From positions 1-64,000 of the forward strand of contig JAXHVL010000136.1 in the NCBI GenBank assembly GCA_034189225.1: a stretch of DNA of 64,000 bases, read 5' to 3'. The position numbers were made by a program, and so were the translations under genes. The stretch comes from JAXHTY01 sp034189225 (GTDB lineage: Bacteria; Desulfobacterota; Desulfobacteria; Desulfobacterales; Desulfosudaceae). Below the pieces are notes generated by a model. It was given only the letters and a program-made list of their open reading frames with translations. It ran no database searches and had not been told where the DNA came from. This document shows positions 18,459 through 26,570 of this stretch, in pieces (positions within the stretch are counted from its first letter, which is position 1; each line of letters begins with the position of its first letter).

Positions 18459-18632
18459 TCAGTTGCGGCTGATTTCTGCGCGTTTATCGTCAAATAATCC
18501 CTCGGCCATTGCAAGCCGGGCAAAATTTTTCTCGACCCAGACATGCATCGCCCGGATCAACGCCGGGTCATGAAACTGAATCACTTCCTTCATGCAGTTT
18601 AAATCCTGTTGTATCCGCCAGTATAAATACAT
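18459..18632 (-). CDS. Small conserved-looking protein, 57 residues
   Basis: Short frame from ATG 18632 with AAGGAG six bases upstream. The product begins MYLYWRIQQDLN and has an amphipathic helix-rich composition with no signal peptide, membrane segment or Cys pair. It begins about 50 bases downstream of the TPR lipoprotein-like gene, so it could be the last gene of the TonB operon. No family recognised. Confidence 0.5.
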   Translation of the reverse strand: MYLYWRIQQDLNCMKEVIQFHDPALIRAMHVWVEKNFARLAMAEGLFDDKRAEISRN

Positions 18633-18679
18633 TTATTCTCCTTTTCGGGTGTGGAAACGAGGTTGCCGCATCACTCCAT

Positions 18680-20005
18680 CTATTCGATTTCGCAGAGGGC
18701 CTTTTGAGCGGCTTCACGCTGTTGAGGATATGTCTTTGCCTGAAGTAAGGCATCTCTGGCAGCGGAAAAATTACCGGCCTGCCATGCGGAATAGCCGGCC
18801 ATCAGCCAGGCCCGGCCGCGATGGTTCCCAGGTTTTCGGGCCGCGCGGCGATAATCGTCCGCCGCCTGCCCATACTGTTCAAGCACATAATGCAGCTGCG
18901 CCGCCAGGAGGATCAGATCCGCATCCTCTGGTGTGTGGTTAAATGCCCTGATCCGTTCCAGGGCTTTCTCCGGCTGCCCCAGCTGCCGGTAGGCCAGGAC
19001 CAGCCGGCGAAGCATTTTCTTATCCGGCTTTTCTTCCAGGCACTTCTCATATACCGATGCTGCTTTGACAGGAATGCCCACTTCAAGACTGAGGTCCGCG
19101 ATCAGCTGTTTTTCTTCGCGGGACAGGGAGGTGAGGAATCCGTAAGGGATCAGCGCCGCAAGTGCCGCTTCGTACCGGCCCGCATTCAGATGAATATAGG
19201 CCAGCGACTTCCACCATCTGTCGACTTCCGGGGTCTCCCGGGTCAATAAAAGCGCCAGATCCAGCGCGGCCTGTTCCATACCCAGCTGAATATACTGGTG
19301 CAGAAGCACCGCCTGCCACTGCATCTTCTTTTCACCGGTATAACCATCCACCAGCTCCCGGATATAAGGCAAGGCCCGCTCAAATCGGTTGTCTCCCAGC
19401 AGGGCATGCACCAGGTTTTCCTTCCATTCCGGCTGCATGGCCGATGGATGGGCCGCCATCAGCCGCTCGAAAAGCGCAACGGCCTGCGCAGGATCACCCG
19501 CCATGAGATGGGCCACCGCGCTGTAATAAAGCGGTTCGGGCGTTTTTTTATCCGCGGTGTCATAGGCCTTTTCAAAACAACGCCCCGCCGCCGTCATCTG
19601 CTTCATTTCATACAACGCCCGGGCGCGGTTCAGCCAGGCCCGGGTATGGGAAGGATCCCGGATAACTGCTTTCTGATAGGCCGCCGCCGCCTGTTCGTAG
19701 TGCGCCATCATCAGGTAACAGTTGCCAAGGGTAAAATAGACCGCCGGGTGATGATAACCGCTGTCGTCGGTTTCCGTGGCCGGCTGCTTTCTGGCCTGAT
19801 AGTCTTTCAGAATTTCCGCCGCCTGCTGATAGTTCTCATTCTGCATCAGCGGCGTCACCCTGGCAATGGCCAGGCGGGCCCGGGCCGGCCGACTATCAGG
19901 GCCGCGGATTTCCGCATGAAGGATGCCGGGCAGCAGGAGTGCCGCCATGAGTATAGCGGTTATGCGCACAGGTCCTTTCCTTGCCATTATGCCCATCCTT
20001 GCCAT
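18680..20005 (-). CDS. Periplasmic tetratricopeptide repeat protein of the TonB system
   Basis: 441 residues from ATG 20005. The stop of tonB and this start share bases (TAATG), so translation is coupled and the longer frame upstream is rejected. An N-terminal signal sequence (hydrophobic stretch ending in LHAE) leads into about ten TPR-like helix pairs (for example ALYEMKQMTAAGRCFEKAY and YEKCLEEKPDKKML). TonB2-type clusters of marine gammaproteobacteria also carry a TPR protein after tonB; it is thought to help assemble or energise the receptor complex. The substrate of this system is probably cobalamin, given the riboswitch at the head of the operon. Confidence 0.8.
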   Translation of the reverse strand: MARMGIMARKGPVRITAILMAALLLPGILHAEIRGPDSRPARARLAIARVTPLMQNENYQQAAEILKDYQARKQPATETDDSGYHHPAVYFTLGNCYLMMAHYEQAAAAYQKAVIRDPSHTRAWLNRARALYEMKQMTAAGRCFEKAYDTADKKTPEPLYYSAVAHLMAGDPAQAVALFERLMAAHPSAMQPEWKENLVHALLGDNRFERALPYIRELVDGYTGEKKMQWQAVLLHQYIQLGMEQAALDLALLLTRETPEVDRWWKSLAYIHLNAGRYEAALAALIPYGFLTSLSREEKQLIADLSLEVGIPVKAASVYEKCLEEKPDKKMLRRLVLAYRQLGQPEKALERIRAFNHTPEDADLILLAAQLHYVLEQYGQAADDYRRAARKPGNHRGRAWLMAGYSAWQAGNFSAARDALLQAKTYPQQREAAQKALCEIE

Positions 20006-20715
20006 TACGACGGATCCTCGAGCTGAAATTGGATGGTTGTTGTCATCCGGGTTTTCACTGGGGCACCGTCTATAGTGCCCGGCTTGAAGCGCCATCGGCT
20101 CACACATTGCCGGACACTGCCCTCAAAAATGTTTTCCGGTTGGGCATCCAGTATCTTTATGTCTTGCACCTTCCCCGATTCATTCACCACAAACGACACC
20201 CTCACCCGGCCTTCAATCCCCATCCGCCTGGCCCTCAGGGGATAGACCGGCGGGGTCCGCGCTGTCACAGTAAGCGGCGTGTCCAGCTCACCTTCCGGGA
20301 ATATGGTGGTAATCCCGTCCGGCGTCAGGGCGCCGGCTTGAAGGGGCGGCAGTTCCAGCGTATCGGGTCCGCCGGGCAGCCGCGGATTGATCTCAAAAGG
20401 CATTTTCAGTTCCGGCTGAACGGGCCGGTCCGGAACCGCCCGGGAAGCTGCATCCGGCGGCGGTTCGGGCGGTTCAGGGGTGACGACCTCCCGCTTTTTC
20501 TCATGCCGCTGCTCATGGATATGGGTTACCTGGACACGGGGAATGATCTTTTCAATTGTCGGCGCCGTCGGCGGCGACTGGTCCATGAGCCGCGGCATCA
20601 TCCCGAACAGCAGCAGGTTCAGGCCCGCCGCCGCCAGCACCGCACCCACCCAGCGCAACCGGTTGGCGCTTGTGATATCGTCCAGGTAGTCTTTTTGTTG
20701 TTGTGTGTGGGGCAT
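20005..20715 (-). CDS. tonB: TonB family energy transducer
   Basis: 236 residues. One N-terminal membrane helix (about 22-40), a proline-rich periplasmic linker (EPPEPPPD), and a TonB C-terminal domain (about 150-236: PPVYPLRARRMGIEG, VSFVVNESG, WRFKPGTIDG). TonB transmits proton-motive force from ExbB/ExbD to outer-membrane receptors. It is the fifth gene of the minus-strand operon behind the first riboswitch and is separated from exbD by 182 bases of low-complexity A/T and CTAACAGC-like repeats. No outer-membrane receptor gene lies in this window. Confidence 0.88.
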   Translation of the reverse strand: MPHTQQQKDYLDDITSANRLRWVGAVLAAAGLNLLLFGMMPRLMDQSPPTAPTIEKIIPRVQVTHIHEQRHEKKREVVTPEPPEPPPDAASRAVPDRPVQPELKMPFEINPRLPGGPDTLELPPLQAGALTPDGITTIFPEGELDTPLTVTARTPPVYPLRARRMGIEGRVRVSFVVNESGKVQDIKILDAQPENIFEGSVRQCVSRWRFKPGTIDGAPVKTRMTTTIQFQLEDPS

Positions 20716-20897
20716 CGACTTCTCGCTGCTTATGCTGATGGGGGTAATCTAGTTTTTAGTTTTTAGTTTTTAACGGGATGAATCGCTTCGCTCTGTCTTT
20801 AAAAAAAATGACATATCTACCTCTAACACCTGAAAGCCAATACCTAACAGCCAACACCTAAAAGCTAACTGCTAACAGCTACAACCAACCATCACCC

Positions 20898-21311
20898 TCA
20901 CTCCGGAAGGCTGGCCGCCAGGGAGACGTTTTCCGCACCGGCCATGCGGCATCCGTCCATTACGTCGATGGCAACCCCCGTGTCGCTTCTTTTGTCGGCA
21001 ATAACGATGACACTGCTTTCCGGGTTTTCTGCCAGCGCCCGCTCCACGTTGGCGCGAACAGCCCGCACGTCGATTTCCTGGCGTTCCATGAACACCCGGT
21101 TGTCTTTATCCACGGCAATGAGGATACTGGCCTCTTCCTTGGTGGCCGCGGTGGCCGCGGTGGGCCGGGACACGTCAACGCCGGTCTCCTTGACAAAGCT
21201 GGTGTTCACCAGGAAAAAAATCAGCAGAATAAACACCATGTCGATGAGCGGCGTGATGTTCAGGTCTGTTGTCTCCCGCCTCCCCCGCCTGGCGCTCGTT
21301 ATGTTCAACAT
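20898..21311 (-). CDS. exbD: ExbD/TolR biopolymer transport protein
   Basis: 137 residues. Single membrane helix (about 22-42) with the conserved proton-carrying Asp in LNITPLIDMVFILLIFF, followed by the periplasmic ExbD/TolR domain with the typical ADKRSDTGVAIDVMDGCR ending. Works with the ExbB/TolQ protein encoded upstream to power TonB. The gap of about 480 bases to the upstream exbB holds several dispersed repeats, so the operon may be loosely joined. Confidence 0.9.
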   Translation of the reverse strand: MLNITSARRGRRETTDLNITPLIDMVFILLIFFLVNTSFVKETGVDVSRPTAATAATKEEASILIAVDKDNRVFMERQEIDVRAVRANVERALAENPESSVIVIADKRSDTGVAIDVMDGCRMAGAENVSLAASLPE

Positions 21312-21795
21312 TTTAATTAACTCCCTGATACCTTTTGAATGCTGGAGGCCTGAAGGCCTCCGCTACACCGGCTGCGACAATTGCCCCGGATTTTTGTATA
21401 TGTCGGAGCCGGTGATAGGGGAAGCCTTCAGGCTTCCATATCAGAAAAGAGAACCACGTTCCTTTAAAGACCAAAGGAATCGCAACGCTTATTTCATCTT
21501 TTAACCACGGAAAGCACGGAAGGACACGGAAACAGCGGAAGATATTGTGTTGTTTTCCGTATTTTTCCGTGTTTTTCCGTGTCCTTCCGTGGTTCCCATC
21601 ATCAAACCATATTTTGGTGCTTTTCGTGGTACAGTAAAAATCCGACCCCAAAGGGGCCGGCTTTGGTTACCCCTGTAAGGGGATTGTTTACAGGCTTCGT
21701 ACGTGAACGTTTTAAATTCGAATTTCTAATGTCCAATTTCTGGTCCTTTACATTGCTGCCTGTCGAACTGCCCGGTTTTCTCTTTTAGCCTGCCC
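21312..21795. repeat. Repeat-filled gap inside the TonB operon
   Basis: No gene. Three different repeat types sit side by side: the CTACACCGGCTG family (21343-21440) with a terminal AAGCCT/AGGCTT hairpin, a CCACGGAAAGCACGGA nonamer palindrome (21503-21597), and the twin-hairpin element CCGACCCC...GGGGCCGG plus CTTTGGTTACCCC (21642-21709). Each has copies elsewhere in the window. Confidence 0.7.
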
Positions 21796-22404
21796 TTACA
21801 GCCTGCGCCTGAGATAATATCCCACCCGGGCGATGCGCTGTTTCAGGTTGCGGGCCCGGCGGTCCAGGAACCCTTTCATGTAAAGGCCGGGGATGGCCAC
21901 CATCAACCCGGTCTGGGTGGTAACCAGGGCCTCGGAAATACCGCCGGCCATGCCCTTGGCATTGCCCGTGCCGAAGATGGCCAGAATATCAAAGGTGCTG
22001 ATCATGCCCATGACCGTCCCCAGCAGGCCCAGCAGCGGGGCCACCGCCGCCAGTACGCCTATCACGGCCAGATGATCGTTCAGGGACCGGTTCAGGGTAA
22101 AAACGATTTCATCCAGGATGAACCGGTCCAGTGTCTGCTCGTTGCTCCGCCGGTCCAGAAAACGGGCCACCAGAAGGGATACCGCACCCCTGTGTTGACC
22201 GGGGTCGGGCATGCGGTTTTCCCGGACATGGGCCCATGCCGTGGGCGCATCCATGTTTTTCCGATACAGCCGCCGGAAAAACAGGATCCGATCGATGATG
22301 AGCAGCCACATCACCAGGCTCACCAGTGCCAGCGGAATCATGGCAAAACCGCCGGTCCGGAGATAGCTTTCCAGCACCAGGTATTGCGCCCATACAAAAT
22401 GCAT
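21796..22404 (-). CDS. exbB: ExbB/TolQ/MotA proton channel protein (short)
   Basis: 202 residues with three membrane helices: one near 18-40 and two in the conserved pore region (VIGVLAAVAPLLGLLGTVMGMISTF and GGISEALVTTQTGLMVAIP), which carry the conserved Thr and Gly residues of the proton path. Partner of ExbD. Its start shares bases with the stop of the upstream long ExbB (TAATG), giving strict translational coupling. Having both a long and a short ExbB is typical of TonB2-type systems. Confidence 0.88.
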   Translation of the reverse strand: MHFVWAQYLVLESYLRTGGFAMIPLALVSLVMWLLIIDRILFFRRLYRKNMDAPTAWAHVRENRMPDPGQHRGAVSLLVARFLDRRSNEQTLDRFILDEIVFTLNRSLNDHLAVIGVLAAVAPLLGLLGTVMGMISTFDILAIFGTGNAKGMAGGISEALVTTQTGLMVAIPGLYMKGFLDRRARNLKQRIARVGYYLRRRL

Positions 22405-23849
22405 TACGACGCCCCCCGGCTCTTGTAGACTATATTCACCAGCGCCACCGCCTTTTCCTCCATCTGACCGATGGTCTTGTCCACGGACCGGTTCAGCAGG
22501 GTCTGGGCCAGCATGAGCGGAATCGCCACGGACAGGCCCAGCATGGTGGTGACCAGGGCCTCGGATATGCCGCCGGACATGAGACGGGGATCGCTTGTGC
22601 CGTGAAGGGTAATCACGTGAAAGGTTTCAATCATGCCGGTCACTGTCCCCAGAAGACCCAGGAGCGGGGCAATGGCGGCGAGCATTCCAAGGGTGGACAG
22701 AAACCGTTCCATTGACGGGATCTCCCGCAGGATTGCCTCCTGGAGCGCATTTTCCATCTCCTCCCGGGCCATGTGGCAGCAATCAAGCCCTGCTTTCAAG
22801 ACACGGGCCACGGGTTTGCGGTCATGTTCGACGCAGGCGAGGGTGCAGTCATTCCACCTGCTGTCCGCAGCCAGGGCCTCGATGCGGCGGATCAGACCGT
22901 CAGGGTTGAGGCGCTTTTGCAGCAGAAAGATGACCCGCTCGGTAACGATCACCAGCCCCACCCCCAGGATTGCCAGGATAGGCCAGATGAGCAGTCCGCC
23001 CTTGGGCACCATCTCCCAGATATTCAGTGCATGGGTGAGCTGCCGAAGGGCCGCGCCGCGGGTAATATCCATGGGTACCCGATCCGCCTCCCCGTCCATG
23101 TAGCGGTCAATCTGCCCCTGCATCCGGCCGGAAGGCAGGCGGGAAAGCGCATACAGCTTGTTCCCGTCGGCTGAATAATTCAGAAACCCGGTCTCGTCGC
23201 CGTGGCGGTAGGCGGCGGTAAACGGCCCCAGCATCAGAATATCCGTCGAAACCGCCTTGCCGGCCCGGTCGATCATGGTGCCCTCTTCCACGGTCACGGC
23301 CCCGGTCTTCTGCATCTGATCGAACAGGGCATCGGCCATGCCGCGCACTTCGGTCATGCCGGGAAATTTTGATTGTTCGGCCACCGACGCCAGGAACTCG
23401 GGATGCCCCCCGCCCACGGCCGTCTGTAGATTGCCGGCAATCAATGCGTCAATATCCTTGGCATTGATCCGGATCACCCCAACCAATTCCTTGACCATGC
23501 CCTGTTTTTCGGAAAGGGTCTCTGAGAGCGTGCTCTCTTCGGCCGACAGTTGCGACTCTGTCCGGGTCAGCGTCTGCACCGTTTTCTTTAAAGACCGGTT
23601 TTGCGTTTCTATTTCAGCGATGGCATTTTCCAGTTTTTCCCGATCCGCTGCGATCCGCGCCCGGCTTTCGGCGGCCGCTTTTTCCGCGGCGGCCTTTTCC
23701 GCGGCGATTTTCTCCTGCAGGGCCTGCCGTTGCTGGCGGGCTTCCCTGGACAGCGCCCGCATATCGGCGGCCGTCGACACCCAAGGCACCAACACCAGGA
23801 TCAAGCAGACCGGCAACAACCATAATATCCGGTGAATGGTCCGTGTCAT
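22404..23849 (-). CDS. TtpC-like long ExbB: periplasmic coiled coil plus MotA/TolQ/ExbB domain
   Basis: 481 residues from ATG 23849, which overlaps the preceding stop (ATGA). A signal or anchor sequence (7-27), then a periplasmic coiled coil with AEKAAAEKAAAE repeats (about 35-110), a globular stretch, and a C-terminal ExbB channel domain with helices near 305-330 and in TLGMLAAIAPLLGLLGTVTGM and the following ALVTTMLGLSVAIP. This architecture matches TtpC of vibrio TonB2 systems, where it is needed together with the short ExbB. Likely powers cobalamin uptake here, because the operon begins with a cobalamin riboswitch. Confidence 0.82.
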   Translation of the reverse strand: MTRTIHRILWLLPVCLILVLVPWVSTAADMRALSREARQQRQALQEKIAAEKAAAEKAAAESRARIAADREKLENAIAEIETQNRSLKKTVQTLTRTESQLSAEESTLSETLSEKQGMVKELVGVIRINAKDIDALIAGNLQTAVGGGHPEFLASVAEQSKFPGMTEVRGMADALFDQMQKTGAVTVEEGTMIDRAGKAVSTDILMLGPFTAAYRHGDETGFLNYSADGNKLYALSRLPSGRMQGQIDRYMDGEADRVPMDITRGAALRQLTHALNIWEMVPKGGLLIWPILAILGVGLVIVTERVIFLLQKRLNPDGLIRRIEALAADSRWNDCTLACVEHDRKPVARVLKAGLDCCHMAREEMENALQEAILREIPSMERFLSTLGMLAAIAPLLGLLGTVTGMIETFHVITLHGTSDPRLMSGGISEALVTTMLGLSVAIPLMLAQTLLNRSVDKTIGQMEEKAVALVNIVYKSRGAS

Positions 23850-24640
23850 GGGCTTACGATCCTCCCTAATGGCAGCGTCAGCAGTTCGGCGGTCCGCCGC
23901 TTGGCAGCGATGTCCACCGCGGCCTTTATTTCCGGCAGATGAACGCCCGAAAGGGGCTGCCATTGCTTTTCGGCAACATTATAAAACCCGCATTGGGCGC
24001 GATCGAGGGTGAGATAAAACAGGTTGAGGCGCCCCAGCCGGAAGATGTTCACCAGTCGTTCCCCTGCCTCGATGGCGATGGTGTCCTGGTAAACTTCCGT
24101 GGTGAAGCCGTATTCGGCCTCGACCAAGAGCGCCTCAATGAGCCGACGGTATTTTTCGCTGACCGGAGCATCCGGATCTTCCACCAGTTCTTCCATTTTT
24201 CGAATGCGCTTTGCCCGCTCATCCGGAAGAAACGGCAGGTCGGCACGAACCCGACCCTTCAGCCGGTCCAGCAGTTCATCCAGGAACGGCCGTATCTGCT
24301 CCGATATCTGCCGGATATCCGCCAGCTGGTCTTTTTTTTCCGCCAGACGCAGCTTTGTTGCCTTGACCTCATTTTCCAGGCCCCGTTTCCGCTGTTTCAG
24401 GGCTTTCTGCTCGGCCTCAAGCTTTTCCAGCCGGGCCAACTGCTCAGCTTTTTCCTGCCGCCAGGCCTCCTGCTGCTGCTGGGTATTCTGGCGAATATCA
24501 ATGGCCTCCTTTACCGGCCGGTCGATTCGCTCCTGAGCATAAACCGGCAATAAAAGGCCGCTGACAACCGCCAGCATCACCACGGCCAGCCCCCCTGCTC
24601 TGAAACCACCCCTGGTTAAACGCTGATGCATTGTCGTCAT
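23846..24640 (-). CDS. DUF3450 periplasmic coiled-coil protein
   Basis: 264 residues from ATG 24640 with GGAG upstream; the longer frame runs back into the riboswitch and is not coding. Signal peptide (about 12-35, cleavage after VYA), coiled coil (about 50-110, rich in QQQQEAWRQEKAEQL), then the DUF3450 domain. DUF3450 proteins head TonB2-type clusters with TtpC; their exact job is unknown. First gene after the riboswitch terminator, so its expression is expected to rise when cobalamin is scarce. Confidence 0.82.
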   Translation of the reverse strand: MTTMHQRLTRGGFRAGGLAVVMLAVVSGLLLPVYAQERIDRPVKEAIDIRQNTQQQQEAWRQEKAEQLARLEKLEAEQKALKQRKRGLENEVKATKLRLAEKKDQLADIRQISEQIRPFLDELLDRLKGRVRADLPFLPDERAKRIRKMEELVEDPDAPVSEKYRRLIEALLVEAEYGFTTEVYQDTIAIEAGERLVNIFRLGRLNLFYLTLDRAQCGFYNVAEKQWQPLSGVHLPEIKAAVDIAAKRRTAELLTLPLGRIVSP

Positions 24641-24661
24641 AAACCGATCTCCTTTTTCCCC

Positions 24662-24695
24662 AAAAAAAAACCCGGATCGATTCAATCGATCCGGG
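24662..24695 (-). terminator. Intrinsic terminator of cobalamin riboswitch 1
   Basis: On the minus strand a perfect hairpin CCCGGATCGAT / ATCGATCCGGG with a three-base loop is followed by nine T. It lies between the aptamer and the DUF3450 start, as the expression platform of the riboswitch. The same hairpin recurs at 37338-37371. Confidence 0.9.
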
Positions 24696-24756
24696 ATTCC
24701 CTGATTTATCCACAGATGATCCATGGGTACGGTACCGTTCCGGCAACCGTCCCATC

Positions 24757-25071
24757 TGTTCAGGCAGGTCTTCTGACTTTCGGATCTGTCTACTGACCGC
24801 GCCTTCCCGGTCCTGATGGCTTCGTAAAACGCCCAATAGCTGCGTTGCGCTGCATCTCTCGTCATGTCACGTACCGCCAAGTACGCTCCATTCCTCGATA
24901 TGCAGCGACGCCTTGCTCTTGAACTTTTTACTTTGCCATCAGAAGAACGCTTCGTAAAACGTCCGTCTACCTTCTGACCAGTGGCATGCTGCGGCCTTCG
25001 TCCCCGATTACAGCGGCGGGCCCGTCCCCGAATTTCACGGGGTTCCCTGTTAGGCTTTAACGCACCTGAAC
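24757..25071 (-). promoter_or_regulatory. Cobalamin riboswitch 1 (TonB operon), with inserted element
   Basis: Minus-strand RNA shows the cobalamin aptamer landmarks in order: GGTGC, AACAGGGAA, the B12 box GCCGCTGTAATCGGGGACGA, GGCCGC, GCCACTGG, GAAGGCGCGGTCAGTAG, AGTCAGAAGACCTGCCTG. Between GCCACTGG and CCGGGAAGGCG, where a short stem is usual, lies an insertion of about 170 bases including the 128-bp palindromic element. A terminator follows at 24662-24695 and a sigma70-like promoter precedes at 25113-25142. Confidence 0.9.
24814..24941. repeat. 128-bp palindromic element, copy 1 (inside riboswitch 1)
   Basis: Ends TGATGGC and GCCATCA. Inner arms GCGCTGCAT and ATGCAGCG surround a centre with GTAC...GTAC. 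Nearly identical to 37490-37617 and the same length as the more divergent copy at 56823-56950. Confidence 0.85.
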
Positions 25072-25112
25072 ATTTCACTTTTCTGAATGATCTGATGAAA
25101 TAATGCAGTCAC

Positions 25113-25142
25113 ATTCTAGACGAAATTGACGTGTCATGTCAA
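25113..25142 (-). promoter_or_regulatory. Sigma70-like promoter for the riboswitch 1 operon
   Basis: Minus strand TTGACA (25142-25137), 18-base spacer, TAGAAT (25118-25113). Transcription would start just upstream of the aptamer. Confidence 0.65.
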
Positions 25143-25205
25143 GGTCTTTTGCAGAAAGGGAAATTTACAGCCAGTAAATTTGGCTGATCTTTCTGTTTTT
25201 CATCC

Positions 25206-25232
25206 TTGACAGGGAATGTTTGGTTGTATAGT
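25206..25232 (+). promoter_or_regulatory. Probable promoter for riboswitch 2 operon
   Basis: TTGACA at 25206 and TATAGT at 25227; the 15-base spacing is short, an alternative TAGTCT gives 17. It lies directly before the plus-strand aptamer. Confidence 0.45.
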
Positions 25233-25245
25233 CTACAGAATCTGT

Positions 25246-25404
25246 TCGGGTACGCTTATGCGTATAATAGGGAATCTCGTTAAAATCGGGAACGGGCCCG
25301 CCGCTGTAATCGGGGACGAACACCGCAGTTTGTCACTACCTCCGGAAGGATGTGGGAAGGCGCGGTCAGTAGGAAGATCCGGGAGTCAGAAGACCTGCCT
25401 GAAC
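25246..25404 (+). promoter_or_regulatory. Cobalamin riboswitch 2 (cbiK-btuCDF-cbiL operon)
   Basis: Plus-strand aptamer of normal size: the B12 box GCCGCTGTAATCGGGGACGA, then ACACCGCAG, a short variable stem ACTACCTCCGGAAGGATGTGG, GAAGGCGCGGTCAGTAGGA and AGTCAGAAGACCTGCCTG. It shows what the variable arm looks like without the 128-bp insertion. A terminator follows. It is divergent from riboswitch 1. Confidence 0.92.
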
Positions 25405-25461
25405 AACCCGTGGTTATGTTCACGGCCTTGAAATAACCACAGAAAACTGGATTAAAAACGG

Positions 25462-25503
25462 AATCCCCGGTTGGCGATAATACGCTGGCCGGGGATTTTT
25501 TTA
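25462..25503 (+). terminator. Intrinsic terminator of riboswitch 2
   Basis: AATCCCCGG and CCGGGGATT arms with an inner stem-loop, followed by seven T; placed between aptamer and cbiK. Confidence 0.85.
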
Positions 25504-25592
25504 TGCCGGTGCCGTTTCTTTCGACAAGGTTCTAGCGGGCGGATCACTGCCGTGAAACCTTACCGGCGTCTAATCATTTTCAGGAGGAAAGA

Positions 25593-26477
25593 ATGAAAAA
25601 GACAGGATTAATAGGTATGCTCGTTATGACGTTGATTTGTTTTGCCGCGGCCACCGCTTTTGCCCAAGGCCATGGTCACGGTCAAAAATCTGAAAAGAAG
25701 GTGGGTATTCTGCTGGTGGCGTTCGGTTCCAGCGAAGCCTCGGCCCAGGTTTCCTTTGACAAAATCGAGAAACATGTCAAAAAGACCTATGCCGGCATTC
25801 CCGTTCGATGGGCTTTTACATCCCACATCATCCGCCACAAACTGGCTAATCAGGGCAAGCAGCTGGATTCACCCCAGGTGGCGCTGGCCAAAATGGCAGA
25901 CGAAAAGTTCACCCATGTGGCGGTTCAGTCCCTGCACACTATCGCCGGTTCGGAGTTTCATGATCTGCGGCGGGTGGTCGAGGGATTCAAGGTCATGGGC
26001 GCGTTTCAACGCATTACCATGGGCGATCCCATGCTGGCCACCCAAAAAGACATGGAAAAAACCATTGATGCCATTCTTCAGGCCATTCCCGCCAGACGGA
26101 AGCCAAACGAAGCGGTAGTACTGATGGGGCACGGGACACATCATCCGGCCAATGCCTTTTATGCAGCCCTGATGTTTCAGATCCAGCTTCAGGACCCCAA
26201 TGTGTTTGTGGGTACGGTGGAAGGGTACCCGAAAATGGGCTTCATCAAAGACCAGCTGAAAAAGAAGGGCATTGACAAGTCATACCTCATGCCCATGATG
26301 TCCGTGGCCGGCGATCATGCCAAAAACGACATGGCCGGCCCGGAAGAAGACTCCTGGAAATCGATCCTGACCGATGCGGGCATCGACTGCAAGGTCGTAC
26401 TCAAGGGCACTGCCGAATATGATCCTTTTGTGCAGATATGGACGGATCATGTGGGAGTGGCATTGGGACACTTTTAA
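25593..26477 (+). CDS. cbiK: Periplasmic sirohydrochlorin cobaltochelatase
   Basis: 294 residues with a clear signal peptide (1-25, hydrophobic core, cleavage near AFA-QG) and a short His-rich GHGHGQ segment right after it. The chelatase fold keeps the metal-site residues: His in MGHGTHHPAN, Glu in GTVEGYP and His in SVAGDHAKND. CbiK inserts cobalt into sirohydrochlorin, the first committed anaerobic cobalamin step. The exported form is known from Desulfovibrio vulgaris (CbiKP), where it lies beside a btuCDF-like transporter and cbiL, exactly as here; there it binds haem and may act in metal or haem handling. AGGAGG-like GGAGG precedes the start. First gene after riboswitch 2. Confidence 0.92.
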   Translation: MKKTGLIGMLVMTLICFAAATAFAQGHGHGQKSEKKVGILLVAFGSSEASAQVSFDKIEKHVKKTYAGIPVRWAFTSHIIRHKLANQGKQLDSPQVALAKMADEKFTHVAVQSLHTIAGSEFHDLRRVVEGFKVMGAFQRITMGDPMLATQKDMEKTIDAILQAIPARRKPNEAVVLMGHGTHHPANAFYAALMFQIQLQDPNVFVGTVEGYPKMGFIKDQLKKKGIDKSYLMPMMSVAGDHAKNDMAGPEEDSWKSILTDAGIDCKVVLKGTAEYDPFVQIWTDHVGVALGHF

Positions 26478-26508
26478 TCCAATGCTGAACATTTGAACGA
26501 AAAGGTTT

Positions 26509-26570
26509 TCACCGCAGAGAGCGCAGAGAGGCATTTTTCTCTGCGTCCTCTGCTCTACGGTGAATAAACA
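26509..26570. repeat. CGCAGAG-type palindromic repeat before btuC
   Basis: ACCGCAGAGAGCGCAGAGAG and CTCTGCGTCCTCTGCTCTAC form inverted arms, ending GGTGAATAAACAG as in the copy at 15815-15892. It overlaps the predicted btuC start codon region. Confidence 0.55.

Noticed and set aside
20760..20890. Possible small gene or regulatory RNA between exbD and tonB
   Set aside because: Only low-complexity AGTTTTTAG and CTAACAGC-like tandem repeats; no start signal or stable structure evident.
24641..25078. N-terminal extension of the DUF3450 frame through the riboswitch
   Set aside because: The stretch is the cobalamin aptamer, repeat insert and terminator; the real start at 24640 has GGAG and a signal peptide.
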